From: Streptomyces sp. FIT100
GTDB taxonomy: Bacteria > Actinomycetota > Actinomycetes > Streptomycetales > Streptomycetaceae
Direction of reading: 5' to 3'
Assembly (NCBI RefSeq): GCF_024584805.1
Contig: NZ_CP075715.1
Location: 1,104,001-1,168,000, forward strand
Length of the DNA: 64,000 bases
Below, piece by piece: positions 51,314-59,654 of this stretch. Positions within the stretch are counted from its first letter, which is position 1. Every line of letters starts with the position of its first letter. The notes beneath the pieces are model-generated. The model saw only the letters and a list, made by a program, of their open reading frames with translations. It was not told where the DNA came from and ran no database searches. The position numbers and the translations under genes were made by a program.

Positions 51314-51736
51314 GAGCCCCCGCCGTCCGCCGCGCATCATCAGGGCGTGGTTCGCCCGGAAGACGGGGCGCCCGGGCAGCGCCAGGCGGCGCATGAGCGG
51401 GCGGCGCACGACCACTTCCTGTTCGTAGCCCGCACGCGTGCCGCCCGCAGCCGCCGCGAGCGTCCAGCGCGCCCAGCCCACCAGATCACCGTCCAGCTCC
51501 ACCTCCAGGACCAGCGCGTCGGGATCCCGGAGCCGCTCGCGGACGGTGACGACGAGGTCGTACGGGAGGAGGGAGCGGAGGCGGACCGTGCCGCTGCGGT
51601 CGTCGACGGGGACGACCTCGCGGACCTGGGGCCACCAGTGAGGGTAGTCGACGGGCCGCTCCAGCACCGCGTAGACGACGGCGGGCGGGGCGGGCAGCTC
51701 CCAGACGCTGCGGAAACGGTAGCGGTGCCAGTCCAT
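51278..51736 (-). CDS. SRPBCC/polyketide cyclase-like protein
   Basis: This is a 152-residue START/Bet v1-like fold protein: RFRSVWELPAPPAVVYAVLE, YPHWWPQVREVVPVDDRSG, VRERLRDPDALVLEVELDGD, GYEQEVVVRR, and a C-terminal helix (FRANHALMMRGGRRGLAAYL). The family binds hydrophobic ligands; the ligand is unknown. The ATG is at 51734-51736, close to a divergent large membrane-protein gene. The C-terminus lies within the 23-bp repeat array, so its exact end may vary between strains. Confidence 0.88.
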   Translation of the reverse strand: MDWHRYRFRSVWELPAPPAVVYAVLERPVDYPHWWPQVREVVPVDDRSGTVRLRSLLPYDLVVTVRERLRDPDALVLEVELDGDLVGWARWTLAAAAGGTRAGYEQEVVVRRPLMRRLALPGRPVFRANHALMMRGGRRGLAAYLSGGPPRA

Positions 51737-51830
51737 GGTTCGAGTCTGCGCCGACGGGGGGCGTACTCACACACGATCTGAGTATCCGCGCCCATATCGG
51801 CGCCGTGTGTCGCAGCCCACACTGCTCGGC

Positions 51831-54257
51831 ATGGAGAACGTACTGCCGCCCGCCGAAGAGCTGCGGCTCCTCGATGGAGAGCTGGCTCAACTCGACGCCC
51901 GACGGGCCCAGTTGCTGGTCCGCAGGGCGTGGCTGGTGCAGGCACTGCAAGCGGCGGCGCACGGCCCGACCAGGCCGGCGGGGCCGACGGGGCCGGTGTG
52001 GCCGTCGCGGCCCGCGGGTCCGGAGACCTCGCCGCCGAGCGCGCAGAACGTACTGCTCGCACTCGGCGGGATCCTGCTGACCATCGCCGCGATCGCCTTC
52101 ACCGTGGTCAGCTGGGGCCACATGGGCATCGGCGGCCGCTCGCTGGTGCTCGGTGCGGTCACGGCGGCGGCGCTCGCGGTCCCGGCGCTGCTGCTGCGGC
52201 GCGGACTCGCCTCCACCGCCGAGTCGGTGGCGGCGCTCGGGCTCGCCCTCACGGTCCTCGACGTGTACGCCCTGCACCGTGCGGCCCTCACGGAGACGGA
52301 CGCCCTCGGCTACGCGGCCGTCGCGTCGGCCGTGCTCGCCGCGGTGTGGGCCGGGTACGGGTCCGTGCTGGGCACGCTGCGCACACCGCTCCCGGCCGCG
52401 GTCGTCGCCGCACAACTCCCGCTGCCGCTCTGGGCCCTGGCGGAGGGTGCGGGCCCCGGGGCGACCGCGTGGGCGACGCTGGCGACCGCCGCGATCGACA
52501 CCGTGATCGCACTCGCCGCGAAGCCCTCCGCCGTTCGCGGGCTCGCCGTGGCGGGTGCGGCGGCGACGGGCGGCTGGTCGCTGCTGACCGGGCTGTACCT
52601 GTCCGCGACGGCGCACACGGCCGCCCTCGCGCTGGAGCCGGCGCTCCTGCTCCTCGCCGCCGCGGGCCTGGCCCTGGGGGCTGCGTGGCGCGCCCCGTCC
52701 GCCGCTCCGGTGACCGCCGCGGTGGCGGGCCTCTCCGCGGTCGCGGCCACCGGCGGCCTGCTCGGCACGGCGCTGCCCGAGCACTGGACGGTGCCGGGCT
52801 ACCTGCTGTGCGCGGTCCTCCTGCTGGCGGCCGTCCGCACCCCCGCGCCTCGCGGCATCCTCACGGGCCTGGGAGTCGCCGTGGCGGTGATCCACGCGGG
52901 CGCACTGGTCTGGGCGCTGCCCCCTGCCGCGTCCGGGGCCCTGACCCCGCTCGCGGCCGTCACCGACGTCTGGTCGGGCACCCCCGCCATGGCATCGCCC
53001 CCGCCGGGCACGCCCGCCGCGCTCGCGGTCATGGCCACCGTGGCCGCGGTGCTCCTGGCGGCGCCCCGCCTCCTGCCGGCCTGGGCACTGCCGCGCACGA
53101 CCATGTCCGCCGCGGCCTTCGCCCTGGCGTGGTTCACCGCCTTCGCCGCCCCGGCGGCCCTGGACCTCCCGTACGCCTCCACGGTGGCGTGGCTGCTCCT
53201 GACGACGGCGGGGGCCCTCGCACCGTCCGCCGCCTCCCTGCCCTCGCGTACCGCGGACCCGGCCGCCCCGACGGCGGGGACACCCGGCCGAGCCGTCGGC
53301 GTCACCGTCACCGCGCTCGTGTGCGGGCAGGCCGGAGGAGTCGCCGTGGCGCTGCTCGCGCTGGCCGCCCAGGCCGCCACGTTCGCCGTGCTCGGCGTGC
53401 TGGCGGTCGCGTCAGGCGCCGTGGCCGTGGTGGCGCGGGGAGCGGTCCGGGCGGTGCTCGCGTCGGCAACCGTCGTGTGGGCCACCGGGCTCGCCGGGGC
53501 CGCAGCGGCGGCCGCCGGGCTCCCGGGCCACCGGGCGGGGCTGGTGCTCCTCGCCGTGCCCGCCGCCACCGCGCTGCTCGCGGCGCGGCTGCGGAGCAAC
53601 CCCGTCGCGCTGCCGGTGGAGCTCACGGGCGCCGCGGCCGGGCTGGTCGCGATCGGCCTGGCCGTCCCCCACCCGCCCACGCTCGCACTGGTCCTGGCCG
53701 CCTCGGGCGTCATCGCGGCGGGCACGGCTCTGCGGCCCGAGCGGCGCCCCCTCGCCGGATACGCGGCCGGGGTGCTGTTCGTCGCGGCCACCTGGGTCCG
53801 GCTCGCCGCGTCGGAGGTCTCGCTGCCCGAGGCGTACAGCCTCCCCGTGACCGTCCCGGCGCTCGCCGTCGGCCTGCTGCGCCGCCGGCGCGACCCGGAG
53901 GCGTCGTCCTGGACCGCGTACGGCCCCGGCCTCGCCGCGACCCTGGTGCCGAGCCTCTTCGCCGCCTGGGGCGACTCGCACTGGCTGCGCCCGCTGCTGC
54001 TCGGCACGGCGGCGCTCGCTGTCACGCTCGTCGGCGCCCGGCAGCGGCTGCAGGCCCTGCTGGTGCTCGGCGGGACGGTCCTGTCCCTGGTCGCCCTGCA
54101 CGAGCTCGCCCCCTACGTCGTCCAGGCCGTCGGCGCGCTCCCCCGCTGGCTGCCACCGGCGCTCGCCGGGCTTCTGCTGCTGGCGGTCGGCGCAACGTAC
54201 GAGCAGCGGCTGCGCGACGCCCGCAGGCTGCGGGACACCCTGAGCCGGATGCGCTGA
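51831..54257 (+). CDS. Very large polytopic membrane protein (SCO7613-type)
   Basis: This is an 808-residue protein. The ATG at 51831-51833 gives MENVLPPAEELRLLDGELAQ, a coiled-coil N-terminus (ELAQLDARRAQLLVRRAWLV, about 16-35) followed by a Pro-rich linker. From residue 75 on there are about 20 hydrophobic segments, very rich in Ala, Leu, Gly and Val with few charges (LLALGGILLTIAAIAFTVVS, and many similar). A basic end (EQRLRDARRLRDTLSRMR) follows. I recall this type as the SCO7613 family of actinomycetes; the function is unknown. It lies between the two tRNA-Val(CAC) genes. Confidence 0.88.
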   Translation: MENVLPPAEELRLLDGELAQLDARRAQLLVRRAWLVQALQAAAHGPTRPAGPTGPVWPSRPAGPETSPPSAQNVLLALGGILLTIAAIAFTVVSWGHMGIGGRSLVLGAVTAAALAVPALLLRRGLASTAESVAALGLALTVLDVYALHRAALTETDALGYAAVASAVLAAVWAGYGSVLGTLRTPLPAAVVAAQLPLPLWALAEGAGPGATAWATLATAAIDTVIALAAKPSAVRGLAVAGAAATGGWSLLTGLYLSATAHTAALALEPALLLLAAAGLALGAAWRAPSAAPVTAAVAGLSAVAATGGLLGTALPEHWTVPGYLLCAVLLLAAVRTPAPRGILTGLGVAVAVIHAGALVWALPPAASGALTPLAAVTDVWSGTPAMASPPPGTPAALAVMATVAAVLLAAPRLLPAWALPRTTMSAAAFALAWFTAFAAPAALDLPYASTVAWLLLTTAGALAPSAASLPSRTADPAAPTAGTPGRAVGVTVTALVCGQAGGVAVALLALAAQAATFAVLGVLAVASGAVAVVARGAVRAVLASATVVWATGLAGAAAAAAGLPGHRAGLVLLAVPAATALLAARLRSNPVALPVELTGAAAGLVAIGLAVPHPPTLALVLAASGVIAAGTALRPERRPLAGYAAGVLFVAATWVRLAASEVSLPEAYSLPVTVPALAVGLLRRRRDPEASSWTAYGPGLAATLVPSLFAAWGDSHWLRPLLLGTAALAVTLVGARQRLQALLVLGGTVLSLVALHELAPYVVQAVGALPRWLPPALAGLLLLAVGATYEQRLRDARRLRDTLSRMR

Positions 54258-54300
54258 CCGGGGCGCCCGATGCGCTGAACGAGCGAATCACGAGCAGACG

Positions 54301-54339
54301 CCGAAGGCCCCGGAGACTCTCGGTCTCCGGGGCCTTCGG
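54301..54339. terminator. Strong terminator after the large membrane-protein gene
   Basis: A perfect 17-bp stem (54301-54317 with 54323-54339) and five-base loop lie 44 bp beyond the stop and 11 bp beyond the 3' end of tRNA-Val copy 2, so it can serve both. Confidence 0.85.
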
Positions 54340-54349
54340 TCCGGGCTGG

Positions 54350-54421
54350 TGGGCGATACTGGGTTCGAACCAGTGACCTCTTCGGTGTGAACGAAGCGCT
54401 CTCCCACTGAGCTAATCGCCC
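54350..54421 (-). tRNA. tRNA-Val (anticodon CAC), copy 2
   Basis: This 72-nt gene is identical to the copy at 51121-51192. Identity extends two bases upstream and three downstream, so the direct repeat is 77 bp (54348-54424 and 51119-51195). Confidence 0.97.
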
Positions 54422-54510
54422 GGGCGCATCGCAAACATTACCGCATGTCAGCGGCGCTTCATGACCACCCGGTGATCATCCACGAGGCCACCGCGACGTC
54501 CCGCGCCGGG

Positions 54511-54990
54511 TCATTCGTCGATCTTCCACGGCATCACGATGCCGAACTTCCAGAGGTAGATCGCGAGCAGCACCGCGACGATCACCACTCCGACCGTGGT
54601 CAGGATCAGGTTGCGCCGGCGCACCCGGGGGTCGAGCGCCTTCTGCGCCGCCTCCGTCACCTTCCGCTTCGTCCACCGCAGCACGAGCTGCGCCCAGACG
54701 AACTCGGTCGCCCAGATCGCCATGCCGCCGAAGATGATCAGCCAGCCGGGGCCGGGCAGCGGCAGCAGGATCACGCCCGTCACGACGACGGCGAGACCGA
54801 CGACGAACACGCCGACCTGCCAGCTCAGATGCAGCGTCCTGCGCGCCTTGACGAACTCGGGCGCCCGGGATCCGAGCGGCCGCTCGCCGTCCGCGCCGTC
54901 CTCGGTCACAACCGCGGTCACGTCCCCCGTGGCGGATGTCGGAACCGCTGTCGCGGCCGCCTTCCCCCGCTCGTCACTCTCCGCATTCAT
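54511..54990 (-). CDS. TIGR02611-type small membrane protein
   Basis: This is a 159-residue protein. ATG at 54988-54990 gives MNAESDERGKAAATAVP; the ribosome site is weak. After a polar N-terminal 65 residues there are two close helices (WQVGVFVVGLAVVVTGVILL and PGPGWLIIFGGMAIWATEFV) with the conserved PLPGPGW turn. A basic loop (RWTKRKVTEAAQKALDPRVR) and a last helix (LILTTVGVVIVAVLLAIYLW) follow. The family is actinobacterial and of unknown function. It is divergent from ssgB. Confidence 0.88.
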   Translation of the reverse strand: MNAESDERGKAAATAVPTSATGDVTAVVTEDGADGERPLGSRAPEFVKARRTLHLSWQVGVFVVGLAVVVTGVILLPLPGPGWLIIFGGMAIWATEFVWAQLVLRWTKRKVTEAAQKALDPRVRRRNLILTTVGVVIVAVLLAIYLWKFGIVMPWKIDE

Positions 54991-55179
54991 AGAGCCCAAA
55001 GTACCCGACGGGGAGGCGCTCCGGAATGACCACACGGTAGTAGATCGGACTCCTCCGTACGGGGTACCTGAAGGATCACAAAACAGACAGAGGGGTTTAC
55101 AACGGCACCGTAGGTGGCATGTCGATTTCGCCGACGTGCGAATCCCCGAGCGCACACTGAGCGAAAGGCCCTGGCGCTT

Positions 55180-55593
55180 ATGAACACCACGGTCAGCTGC
55201 GAGCTGCACCTGCGCCTCGTTGTATCGAGCGAGTCCTCACTGCCTGTACCCGCGGGCCTGCGGTATGACACGGCCGATCCTTATGCCGTGCACGCCACCT
55301 TCCATACCGGAGCCGAGGAGACGGTCGAATGGGTGTTCGCCCGAGATCTCCTCGCCGAGGGTCTGCACCGGCCCACCGGCACCGGCGACGTCAGAGTCTG
55401 GCCGTCCCGCAGTCATGGCCAGGGCGTCGTCTGCATCGCTTTGAGCTCCCCGGAGGGCGAAGCCCTGCTCGAGGCCCCGGCGCGGGCCCTGGAGTCGTTC
55501 CTGAAGCGGACCGACGCCGCGGTGCCACCCGGCACCGAGCACCGTCACTTCGATCTCGATACGGAGCTCTCGCACATCCTGGCCGAAAGCTGA
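55180..55593 (+). CDS. ssgB: Sporulation-specific cell division activator SsgB
   Basis: This is a 137-residue SsgA-like protein, the length and sequence (MNTTVSCELHLRLVVSSESS, PAGLRYDTADPYAVHATFHT) of SsgB. SsgB recruits FtsZ to future septum sites in aerial hyphae, so it marks a spore-forming streptomycete. The ATG at 55180-55182 has only a weak AAAGG upstream. A GGGTAC at 55062-55067 could be the -10 of a stress or developmental sigma factor promoter, as ssgB is known to be sigma-H dependent in S. coelicolor; this is inference. A terminator follows. Confidence 0.96.
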   Translation: MNTTVSCELHLRLVVSSESSLPVPAGLRYDTADPYAVHATFHTGAEETVEWVFARDLLAEGLHRPTGTGDVRVWPSRSHGQGVVCIALSSPEGEALLEAPARALESFLKRTDAAVPPGTEHRHFDLDTELSHILAES

Positions 55594-55675
55594 GCCAGGC
55601 CGAGGGCTGCTCGGCGCCGTCCGACTCGGGGAGACGGCGCCGCGCGGAGAACCACTGACGCATACGGCACGCGAC

Positions 55676-55713
55676 GGCGCCGTCACCACGGATCACACCG
55701 CGGTGACGGCGCC
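55676..55713 (+). terminator. Terminator downstream of ssgB
   Basis: A 12-bp stem (55676-55687 with 55702-55713) and 14-base loop lie 83 bp after the ssgB stop and before the CGNR gene. Confidence 0.65.
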
Positions 55714-55789
55714 TTCGCGTTCGTCAGCGAGACGCTAGAGTCAGCGCAATTCGGCGGGCACCGGCCCGCAGCAGGCCAGGGAGCGAATC

Positions 55790-56347
55790 GTGCTGATCCC
55801 CCACGACACCCGCATCGCCCTCGACACCGTCGTCGATCTGGTGAACACCGCGCCCGAGGGCGCGGAGGCCGATGAACTGAAGGACGTCTCGTCCCTGCAC
55901 GAATTCGTACGCAGCCACAACGTCAGCGACGTCGGCGATCTGGGCGAGGCCGACCTCGACACCGTACGGGACGTACGGGGCCGGTTCGCCGAGGTCTTCG
56001 CGGCGCCGGACCCGCGTACCGCAGCGGAGCTGATCAACCAGCTCGTGGCCGGCGCGGGCACCACCCCGCAGCTGACCGACCACGACGGCTACGACTGGCA
56101 CGTCCACTACTTCGCGCCCGGCGCCTCGGTCGCGAACCATCTCGCCGCCGACTGCGGCATGGCCCTGGCATTCATAGTCGTCGCGGGCGAGCAGGAGCGG
56201 CTGCGGCGCTGCGAGGCGCCGGACTGCGGGCGCGCCTTCGTCGATGTCTCCCGCAACCGCTCACGCCGCTACTGCGACAGCCGCACCTGCGGCAACAGGC
56301 TGCACGTCGCCGCGTACCGCGCACGCCGCAGGGAAGCGGCGGGCTGA
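55790..56347 (+). CDS. CGNR zinc-finger protein, putative regulator
   Basis: This is a 185-residue protein. GTG at 55790-55792 follows CAGGGAG. The N-terminal ABATE-like helical domain (IALDTVVDLVNTAPEGAEAD, LHEFVRSHNVSDVGDLGEAD) binds an unknown small ligand. The C-terminal CGNR finger has CEAPDCGRAFVDVSRNRSRR, then YCDSRTCGNRLHVAAYRARR, with four Cys for one zinc. This architecture is found in streptomycete transcription regulators, probably stress-related. It follows ssgB in the same direction but is separated from it by a terminator. Confidence 0.9.
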   Translation: MLIPHDTRIALDTVVDLVNTAPEGAEADELKDVSSLHEFVRSHNVSDVGDLGEADLDTVRDVRGRFAEVFAAPDPRTAAELINQLVAGAGTTPQLTDHDGYDWHVHYFAPGASVANHLAADCGMALAFIVVAGEQERLRRCEAPDCGRAFVDVSRNRSRRYCDSRTCGNRLHVAAYRARRREAAG

Positions 56348-56404
56348 CCCGCGCTCCCTCGCGTCCGCTCGCGGGGGCGCTCGGAAAGGCACTCACGGAA
56401 GCGC

Positions 56405-56557
56405 TCACAGCAGGAAGAGATCGTGCACCGCTGCGATGAGCAGCAGACAGCCGATCACCGCGAGGAAGATCATCAGGGGCGGCTGAGAGAGCGCGAAGAG
56501 ACAGCCACGCGGCTCGTCGGCGGGGGCGGGGGTCTGGCCCCGGGAGGTATCCAGCAT
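56405..56557 (-). CDS. Small single-span membrane protein
   Basis: This is a 50-residue protein with a polar N-terminus (MLDTSRGQTPAPADEPRGC) and one membrane segment (PPLMIFLAVIGCLLLIAAVH). The start at 56555-56557 is chosen for the hydrophobicity pattern; an in-frame ATG at 56627-56629 would add 24 residues. No ribosome site is clear. I believe similar small proteins occur in streptomycetes, but the call is modest. Confidence 0.5.
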   Translation of the reverse strand: MLDTSRGQTPAPADEPRGCLFALSQPPLMIFLAVIGCLLLIAAVHDLFLL

Positions 56558-56660
56558 CTCGGGGTGATGATGGCGCAGCGCGCCCCCGAAGATCGAACAA
56601 CACGCCTCACGGCGGGCCGAGTTCATCACATCCCGCGAGTCCGGGCCGCTCCCGCGAGTC

Positions 56661-56760
56661 CCGGGCCGCGCGGGTGCCGGGCCGCGCGGGTGCCGGGCCG
56701 CGCGGGTGCCGGGCCGCGCGGGTGCCGGGCCGCGCGGGTGCCGGGCCGCGCGGGTGCCGG
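56661..56760. repeat. 16-bp tandem repeat, six perfect copies
   Basis: The unit CCGGGCCGCGCGGGTG is repeated six times without change (56661-56756), then a partial CCGG. It ends two bases before the stop codon of the membrane-protein gene at 56763. Each unit contains the palindrome CCGCGCGG. Confidence 0.95.
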
Positions 56761-56762
56761 GG

Positions 56763-57224
56763 TCAGATGCCGTGCTTCTTCAGGATCGCCTCGATGTCGC
56801 TGAAGTCATCGCCCTGGTCGGCGGCGGCGGCGCGCCCCTTGGGACGGTCGGCGGGCCGGGGCGCCTTGCCGAGGGCGGCCGGAGCCGACGCGGCGGGGGC
56901 CGCGGCGCGCGGACCGGAGGTGTCCCTGGCGGCCTTGCCCAGTGAGCGCCGCTCCACGGCGCGCGTCGTCATGAAGAGCGCCCAGGCGAGCCCGAGGACG
57001 CCGACGCCCACCCACGCCGTGAGGCTGAAGACGGTCCCGGCGAGCCACTCGACGGCACCGGTCAGCACCAGCCCGAGCGGGACCAGCGAGTACGCGGCGA
57101 TACGGGTCGCGGTCAGGAAGCGCCTGCGGTACGCCGTGACCGCGGCGATGCCCAGCCCGGCCGCGGACACCGCGGAACAAATGGTCTCGGCAAGCATCCG
57201 GTCCTCCAGGGCCTGTGCGGGCAT
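56763..57224 (-). CDS. Small two-to-three-span membrane protein with conserved C-terminal peptide
   Basis: This is a 153-residue protein. ATG at 57222-57224 is chosen because GGAAGGGA lies at the right distance; an upstream ATG at 57237-57239 overlaps this site. Three hydrophobic segments (ICSAVSAAGLGIAAVTAY, IAAYSLVPLGLVLTGAVEWL, WVGVGVLGLAWALFMTTRAV) precede a polar Ala/Pro/Arg region and a C-terminal FSDIEAILKKHGI, which looks conserved. No enzymatic motif is seen. A 16-bp tandem repeat abuts its stop. Confidence 0.8.
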   Translation of the reverse strand: MPAQALEDRMLAETICSAVSAAGLGIAAVTAYRRRFLTATRIAAYSLVPLGLVLTGAVEWLAGTVFSLTAWVGVGVLGLAWALFMTTRAVERRSLGKAARDTSGPRAAAPAASAPAALGKAPRPADRPKGRAAAADQGDDFSDIEAILKKHGI

Positions 57225-57399
57225 GTACGTCCCTTCCATCCTGCACCGCCGCGGCCGGTACGGGCCACGATCGGCCCACACCTCAGGGAGATCTCCGGGA
57301 CGCCCCTCCTCCCCAGGTCGAGGTAGGGGCCCCCCGGTCCCGCTCCGGAGTCCCGGGTCCCGGTTGGGGCCCCGGGCGGGCGGCTGGAAGACTGGCCCC

Positions 57400-57924
57400 A
57401 TGAGCGACACCTCTCCCGCCGAGCCCATCGTCCTGGACGTCTGGTGCGAGCTGCAGTGCCCCGACTGCCGCGCCGCCCTCGACGATCTGCGCAGTCTGCG
57501 CGAGCGCTACGGCGACCGGCTGGAGCTGCGGCTGCGGCACTTCCCGCTGGAGAAGCACAAGCACTCCTTCGCCGCCGCCCAGGCCGCCGAGGAGGCCGCG
57601 GTCCAGGGGCAGGTCTGGCCGTACGTGGAGGCCGTGCTCGGCCGGGTCGAGGAGCTGGACGGCAAGGGCGAGGCGCTCCTGGTGGAGACCGCCCGCGAAC
57701 TCGGCCTGGACGCCGAGGAGTTCGACACCGCCCTGATCGACGGCCGGCACATCCTGATCGTCGACGCCGACCAGGCGGAGGGCAAGGCGATCGGGGTCAC
57801 CGGCACGCCCACGTACGTCATCGACGGCGAGCGCCTCGACGGCGGCAAGAGCCAGGAGGGGCTGCGCGAGCGGATCGAGCAGATCGCCGACCGGCTCCTC
57901 GCGGCCCAGGACGGCACCCCCTAG
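57400..57924 (+). CDS. DsbA-family thioredoxin-fold protein
   Basis: This is a 174-residue protein starting MSDTSPAEPIVLDVWCELQC; the ATG at 57400-57402 is ten bases after GGAAG. The active-site-like CPDC is at 20-23, and a cis-Pro region (GVTGTPTYVIDGE) lies at 128-140, with a helical insert between (HSFAAAQAAEEAAVQGQVWP). There is no signal peptide, so it is cytoplasmic and more likely a reductase or isomerase such as DsbA/FrnE-type proteins than an exported oxidase. Its stop shares CTAG with the convergent acetyltransferase gene. Confidence 0.91.
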   Translation: MSDTSPAEPIVLDVWCELQCPDCRAALDDLRSLRERYGDRLELRLRHFPLEKHKHSFAAAQAAEEAAVQGQVWPYVEAVLGRVEELDGKGEALLVETARELGLDAEEFDTALIDGRHILIVDADQAEGKAIGVTGTPTYVIDGERLDGGKSQEGLRERIEQIADRLLAAQDGTP

Positions 57925-58766
57925 ATCAACTCCTTGAAGAGATGGACCTCGGTGGGCCGGTAGCCGAGCGACTCGTAGAGGCCGAGCGCCGGGGTGTTGC
58001 CCGCGAAGACGTGCAGTCCCAGCAGGGACATCCCGGCATCGGTCCGCGCGACCCGCTCCGCGAGGAGCATCAGCGCCCGCCCGTGACCCCGGCCGCGCAG
58101 CTCCTCGGCGACCGCGACGTCGTACACGTACGCGCCCTGCTCCCCCGGCCGCACCTCGTTCAGCGCCACCCATACGTGCCCCACGACCGCGCCCTCCGCG
58201 ACCAGGACGCTGATCCAGGTGTCGCCGGTCGCGAGGCCGTCGGGGAGCTTGTCCTGGTGGTCGGCCTCGGACTTGGCGCGCGCCTCCGGCTCCGGCACTC
58301 CGCGGTCGATCCAGTTCTGTGCGTACGAGTCGATCGCCGCCGCCAGCCACTCCCGGTACTCGGCCTCGGTCATCGGCCGCCCCAGGGTCCCGTCGGGCAG
58401 CTCGGGACCCGGTCCGGCGGGCAGTTCCTTGACCATGTTCCGGCCGCGCTCGGTGTAGCCGAGCACCGTGGCCAGACGCAGCACGGCGGTCGCACCGGCC
58501 GGCACGGAGACGGTGATCTGCCGGCAGCCCCAGCCGCGCAGCACCTCCTCCGCGGCGAGCGCGGCGACCGTGCCGCGGCCGCGCCGCCGGTCGTCCTCGT
58601 CGATCCGCAGGGACCGTATGACGCCGGCCGTCGGGCCGAAGCGGGGGTGGGTGGCGAGCTCGATCGAGCCGACGGGCCTGCTGTTCACACACACGTCGTA
58701 CGTGCGGGAGCGGGCACCGCCGTCGCGGCGCTGGAGCGGCCCGGTCGGCCGCAGGGTCGTGGTCAT
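57921..58766 (-). CDS. GNAT acetyltransferase with two GNAT-like halves
   Basis: This is a 281-residue protein. ATG at 58764-58766 gives MTTTLRPTGPLQRRDGGARS. The first half (about 1-125) has IRSLRIDEDDRRRGRGTVAA and a GNAT-like fold. The second half (about 130-281) has the complete acetyl-CoA loop VAEELRGRGHGRALMLLAER and NTPALGLYESLGYRP, with GYTERGRNMVKEL at the junction. Fused GNATs of this kind include mycothiol synthase (MshD); the loop RGRGHG is present, but MshD identity cannot be shown. The substrate is unknown. Confidence 0.9.
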   Translation of the reverse strand: MTTTLRPTGPLQRRDGGARSRTYDVCVNSRPVGSIELATHPRFGPTAGVIRSLRIDEDDRRRGRGTVAALAAEEVLRGWGCRQITVSVPAGATAVLRLATVLGYTERGRNMVKELPAGPGPELPDGTLGRPMTEAEYREWLAAAIDSYAQNWIDRGVPEPEARAKSEADHQDKLPDGLATGDTWISVLVAEGAVVGHVWVALNEVRPGEQGAYVYDVAVAEELRGRGHGRALMLLAERVARTDAGMSLLGLHVFAGNTPALGLYESLGYRPTEVHLFKELI

Positions 58767-58823
58767 CAGGGGTGTTCTACCTGTCGCGCGGCCGCGCGTC
58801 ACCATGTTTGTCCGGGCGGGCGG

Positions 58824-59654
58824 CTACGCGGAGCGCGGATCCGGGTCGGCCGCGGCGTGCTCCTCGAAGATCCGCATGGCCTTGGCGGTGAGCGAACCGG
58901 GCGCCCCGGACAGCTCGCGGCCGTCGACCCGGTGCACGGCCTGGACGTCGCGGGTGGTGGAGGTCAGGAAGATCTCCTCGGCCCGGTCCAGCGCGTCCAT
59001 CGGCAGGTCGGCCTCCAGCGCGCCGGTCCAGTCCACAGTCAGCGCGCGGGTGATCCCGGCGAGGCAGCCCGAGGCCAGCGGCGGGGTGTACAGCTGCCCG
59101 TCGAGAACGACGAAGACGTTGGAACCGGTGCCCTCGCAGAGCTGCCCCACGGTGTTGGCGAACAGCGCCTCGGACGCGCCCCGGTCATGGGCGCGGGCCA
59201 GGGCGACCACGTTCTCGCCGTACGAGGTGGTCTTCAGCCCGGCCAGCGCGCCGCGCTCGTTGCGCGTCCACGGGACGGTGATCACGGCGGTGGTGTCGGG
59301 CCGGCGCTTGGCCTCCGCGGCGGCGACCACGAGCGTGGGGCCCTGGTCGCCGCGGTCGGAGCCGAGCGGCGAGTGCCCGCCGGTGTAGGTGATGCGCAGC
59401 CGGCCCAGGGGCATGGGGTTGGCTTCGAGTACGGCTTCGCAGGCCCGGCGCACCTCGTCGTGGTCCGGGTCGGGAAGACCCAGACCACTGGCCGAGCGGG
59501 CGAGCCGGTCGATGTGCCGGGTGAGGGCGAAGGGGCGTCCGTCGGTCGCCTTGACGGTCTCGAAGACGCCGTCCCCGACGGTCAGCCCGTGGTCGAACAC
59601 GGACACCACGGCGGTGTCGGCGTCCCGCAGTCCACCGTTGACCCAGATCCTCAT
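58824..59654 (-). CDS. pabC: Aminodeoxychorismate lyase-like PLP protein (class IV aminotransferase fold)
   Basis: This is a 276-residue protein of the fold type IV PLP family: MRIWVNGGLRDADTAVVSVF, DGVFETVKATDGRPFAL, the PLP Lys in LAGLKTTSYGENVVALA, and EALFANTVGQLCEGTGSNVF. It probably converts 4-amino-4-deoxychorismate to 4-aminobenzoate and pyruvate for folate. It is translationally coupled (TGATG) to the upstream chorismate-binding gene, which supports this over a branched-chain or D-amino acid transaminase role. Confidence 0.9.
   Translation of the reverse strand: MRIWVNGGLRDADTAVVSVFDHGLTVGDGVFETVKATDGRPFALTRHIDRLARSASGLGLPDPDHDEVRRACEAVLEANPMPLGRLRITYTGGHSPLGSDRGDQGPTLVVAAAEAKRRPDTTAVITVPWTRNERGALAGLKTTSYGENVVALARAHDRGASEALFANTVGQLCEGTGSNVFVVLDGQLYTPPLASGCLAGITRALTVDWTGALEADLPMDALDRAEEIFLTSTTRDVQAVHRVDGRELSGAPGSLTAKAMRIFEEHAAADPDPRSA

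Noticed and set aside
51119..54424. Integrative element between the two tRNA-Val genes
   Set aside because: No integrase, excisionase, replication or transfer gene lies in the interval; only the duplicated tRNA supports it, so it is reported as a repeat and not as a mobile element.
56661..56760. CRISPR array
   Set aside because: The units are contiguous 16-bp copies without spacers and no cas gene is near; it is a simple tandem repeat.
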